This document shows, in pieces, positions 14,812 through 15,902 of a DNA stretch of 15,902 nucleotides. Source of the stretch: Coxiellaceae bacterium UBA6002. Lineage in GTDB: Bacteria > Pseudomonadota > Gammaproteobacteria > UBA6002. The stretch lies in assembly GCA_002429595.1 (NCBI GenBank), contig DJAM01000050.1, positions 1 to 15,902 of the forward strand, in the 5' to 3' direction. The notes beneath the pieces are model-generated. The model was not told the origin of the DNA. It made no database searches and saw nothing but the letters and a program-made list of their open reading frames with translations. A program made the position numbers and the translations under genes. How positions within the stretch are numbered: the stretch's first letter is position 1; every line of letters starts with the position of its first letter.

Positions 14812-15225
14812 ATGTTTAAATTTAACACATTAATTATTTCTATCGCTTTAAGTCTAGCAACCACCTTAACCCACGCGGCTCAAGCTCCTACTAATACTAA
14901 TATGAACCAACCATCCGTAATGCCTATGCAAAGCATGGGCCAACGAATGCCTGATACGCAGCAGCAAATGAATATGATGCAGGAAATGCATGAGAAAATG
15001 ATGAATGCTAAAACACCTGAAGAAAAACAAAAATTGATGGGCATGCAGATGGATATGATGAAAAATTGCATGCAGATGATGCAAAATATGCGAGCTCAGG
15101 AAATGAAGGAAACAGATCCATCAAAACGTATGATGAACATGGAAAATCGTATGGATATGATGCAAATGATGATGCAGATGATGATGAATCGACAAATGAT
15201 GATGTCCGAGCACAAGCACAAATAA
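14812..15225 (+). CDS. Secreted methionine-rich protein (possible metal-binding)
   Basis: The 137-aa protein begins with a clear signal peptide (MFKFNTLIISIALSLATTLTHA, likely cut after THA near residue 22). The mature part is 36-37 Met in about 115 residues with many Gln, Asn and Lys and one Cys, arranged as MxxM and MMxM runs, and ends in a His-containing tail (SEHKHK). Met-rich periplasmic proteins often bind copper(I), and qNOR neighbours live in a redox-active compartment, so copper binding or an oxidant sink is plausible; this is inference. The start has agggagg (14798-14804). The 15130-15205 section is made of near-repeats of atgatg and may vary by slippage. The DUF302 gene follows 26 bp later, probably co-transcribed. 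Confidence 0.75.
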   Translation: MFKFNTLIISIALSLATTLTHAAQAPTNTNMNQPSVMPMQSMGQRMPDTQQQMNMMQEMHEKMMNAKTPEEKQKLMGMQMDMMKNCMQMMQNMRAQEMKETDPSKRMMNMENRMDMMQMMMQMMMNRQMMMSEHKHK

Positions 15226-15251
15226 AAATTTTGTATTTTGAAGGTTGTGGA

Positions 15252-15644
15252 ATGAATAACAATTATGGATTTGGAAAATTAGTGGCCTATTCTTTTGATG
15301 TTGCTATCAATAAGGTAACAGAAGAACTAAAAAAAGAAGGGTTTGGCATACTCACCGATATTGACGTGTCAGCGACAGTTAAAAAGAAACTTGATAAAGA
15401 TATACCACCCTATCGCATTCTTGGTGCTTGCAATCCTCAATTAGCTCATCGAGCGTTGGAGATTGAAACATCCATTGGGTTACTTTTGCCTTGCAATGTG
15501 GTTGTTCGTCAAGACGAAAAAAATAAAGTGTATGTAGAGTTTATGGATCCTGATGTAGTTTTAAAATTGGTGAATAATCCAAAATTGCAACAATTATCAT
15601 GTGAAGTGAAACAACGACTGGAAAAAGTAATGAAAGCATTGTAA
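15252..15644 (+). CDS. DUF302 family protein
   Basis: The 130-aa protein starts at ATG 15252 behind aagg (15241-15244) and reads MNNNYGFGKLVAYSFDVAIN. DUF302 features follow: the EGFGILTDIDV strand, KDIPPYRILGACNPQLAHRALE in the middle (with GACNP and AHRAL typical of the family), then IGLLLPCNVVVRQ and VYVEFMDPDVVL. The length is normal. Members are small cytoplasmic alpha/beta proteins, usually near respiratory, sulfur or metal genes; the biochemical role is not established. It lies directly after the Met-rich gene, in the same direction. The frame extends upstream over that gene, but that is an overlap in another frame and not part of this protein. Confidence 0.85.
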   Translation: MNNNYGFGKLVAYSFDVAINKVTEELKKEGFGILTDIDVSATVKKKLDKDIPPYRILGACNPQLAHRALEIETSIGLLLPCNVVVRQDEKNKVYVEFMDPDVVLKLVNNPKLQQLSCEVKQRLEKVMKAL

Positions 15645-15684
15645 ATCATTTTTTCTAGATTAAATGAATGAATATTAGGTGAAT

Positions 15685-15902
15685 ATGGACAAAAATAGTA
15701 TTAGCCAACATTGGGAAAACATCTACAGTGAAAAGCTTCCCGAAGAAGTGAGTTGGTTTCAAAAAAAACCTACTATTTCACTTAATCTCATCCAAAAGTT
15801 TAGCAATAATAGCGCTCATGTAATCGATGTGGGTGGTGGCGCATCTCTATTGGTTGATTACCTACTAAAGCTTGGTTATTCGTGACCGATCCAGCAACCT
15901 CA
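15685..15902 (+). pseudogene. Class I SAM methyltransferase, stopped after the motif I region; runs to window edge
   Basis: ATG 15685 is preceded by aggtg at normal spacing. The N-terminus is clearly that of a small methyltransferase (HWENIYSEKLPEEVSWFQKK, then NSAHVIDVGGGASLLVDYLL, with GGGAS the SAM-binding loop). After LGYS the frame meets TGA at 15883-15885, although relatives continue for over 100 residues. Sequence in the next frame begins V-T-D at that point, which suggests one lost base near 15882. Only 17 bases remain in the window, so a frameshift cannot be told from a naturally divergent stop. The substrate is unknown. Confidence 0.6.

Noticed and set aside
14866..15084. Minus-strand His-rich reading frames opposite the Met-rich gene
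   Set aside because: They are the complement of ATG repeats (CAT = His), with no ribosome binding site; the plus-strand frame has a signal peptide and a strong one.
1..15902. TGA read as tryptophan, suggested by apparent Trp-to-TGA changes
   Set aside because: TGA serves as a normal stop here, for example in the toxin gene (2924-2926), and the broken genes also carry frameshifts and TAA, so simple decay explains them.
1..15902. CRISPR array
   Set aside because: No regularly spaced short repeats were seen; the only long exact repeat is the pair of tRNA-Arg fragments 4.5 kb apart.

Overview
This AT-rich window comes from a gammaproteobacterium, most plausibly a member of the Legionellales. 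That placement rests on codon and protein flavour plus a quinol-type nitric oxide reductase beside small accessory genes; there is no rRNA or other decisive marker, so it is only moderately certain. About the first 11 kb is accessory DNA: transposon and integrase debris, tRNA-derived attachment sites and defence-type genes. About the last 5 kb looks like ordinary chromosome concerned with nitric oxide and redox metabolism.

Layout, left to right. Positions 1-961 hold the 3' part of an IS66-type element whose transposase has an in-frame stop. Positions 1099-2304 hold an excisionase-like gene and an overlapping tyrosine integrase broken by two frameshifts and one stop. At 2376-2426 lies a 51-bp copy of the 3' end of a tRNA-Arg(ACG) gene (minus strand), repeated exactly at 6858-6908. 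Between the copies sits a 4.4-kb island with a HigBA-like toxin-antitoxin pair (2567-3249), a 53-aa unknown protein (3590-3751) and a 955-aa primase-helicase-nuclease fusion of the type annotated as TOTE conflict system (3738-6605). Right of the second copy come a minus-strand pair, an AbiEi-like protein (8016-8831) and a DUF3800 protein (7202-7939), then a 76-aa orphan with a strong ribosome binding site and terminator (9001-9231). A second integration scar follows: a damaged tRNA-Met 3' fragment (9375-9413) next to the C-terminal stub of another integrase (9476-9700). Decayed or unknown genes fill 9757-10999.

From 11079 the DNA looks settled. A minus-strand operon norB - dsrE-like - methyltransferase reads leftward from a promoter near 14569-14598; its leader contains a terminator-like hairpin. 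Diverging from it are a secreted methionine-rich protein (27% Met), a DUF302 protein and a methyltransferase that runs into a stop at the window edge.

The most interesting parts are (a) the compact integrase-less defence island bounded by identical tRNA-Arg fragments and carrying a primase, helicase and nuclease in one chain, and (b) the AbiEi-like + DUF3800 pair, in which a DUF3800 protein occupies the place normally taken by the AbiEii nucleotidyltransferase toxin. The geometry of the tRNA fragments suggests successive insertions at one tRNA-Arg gene.
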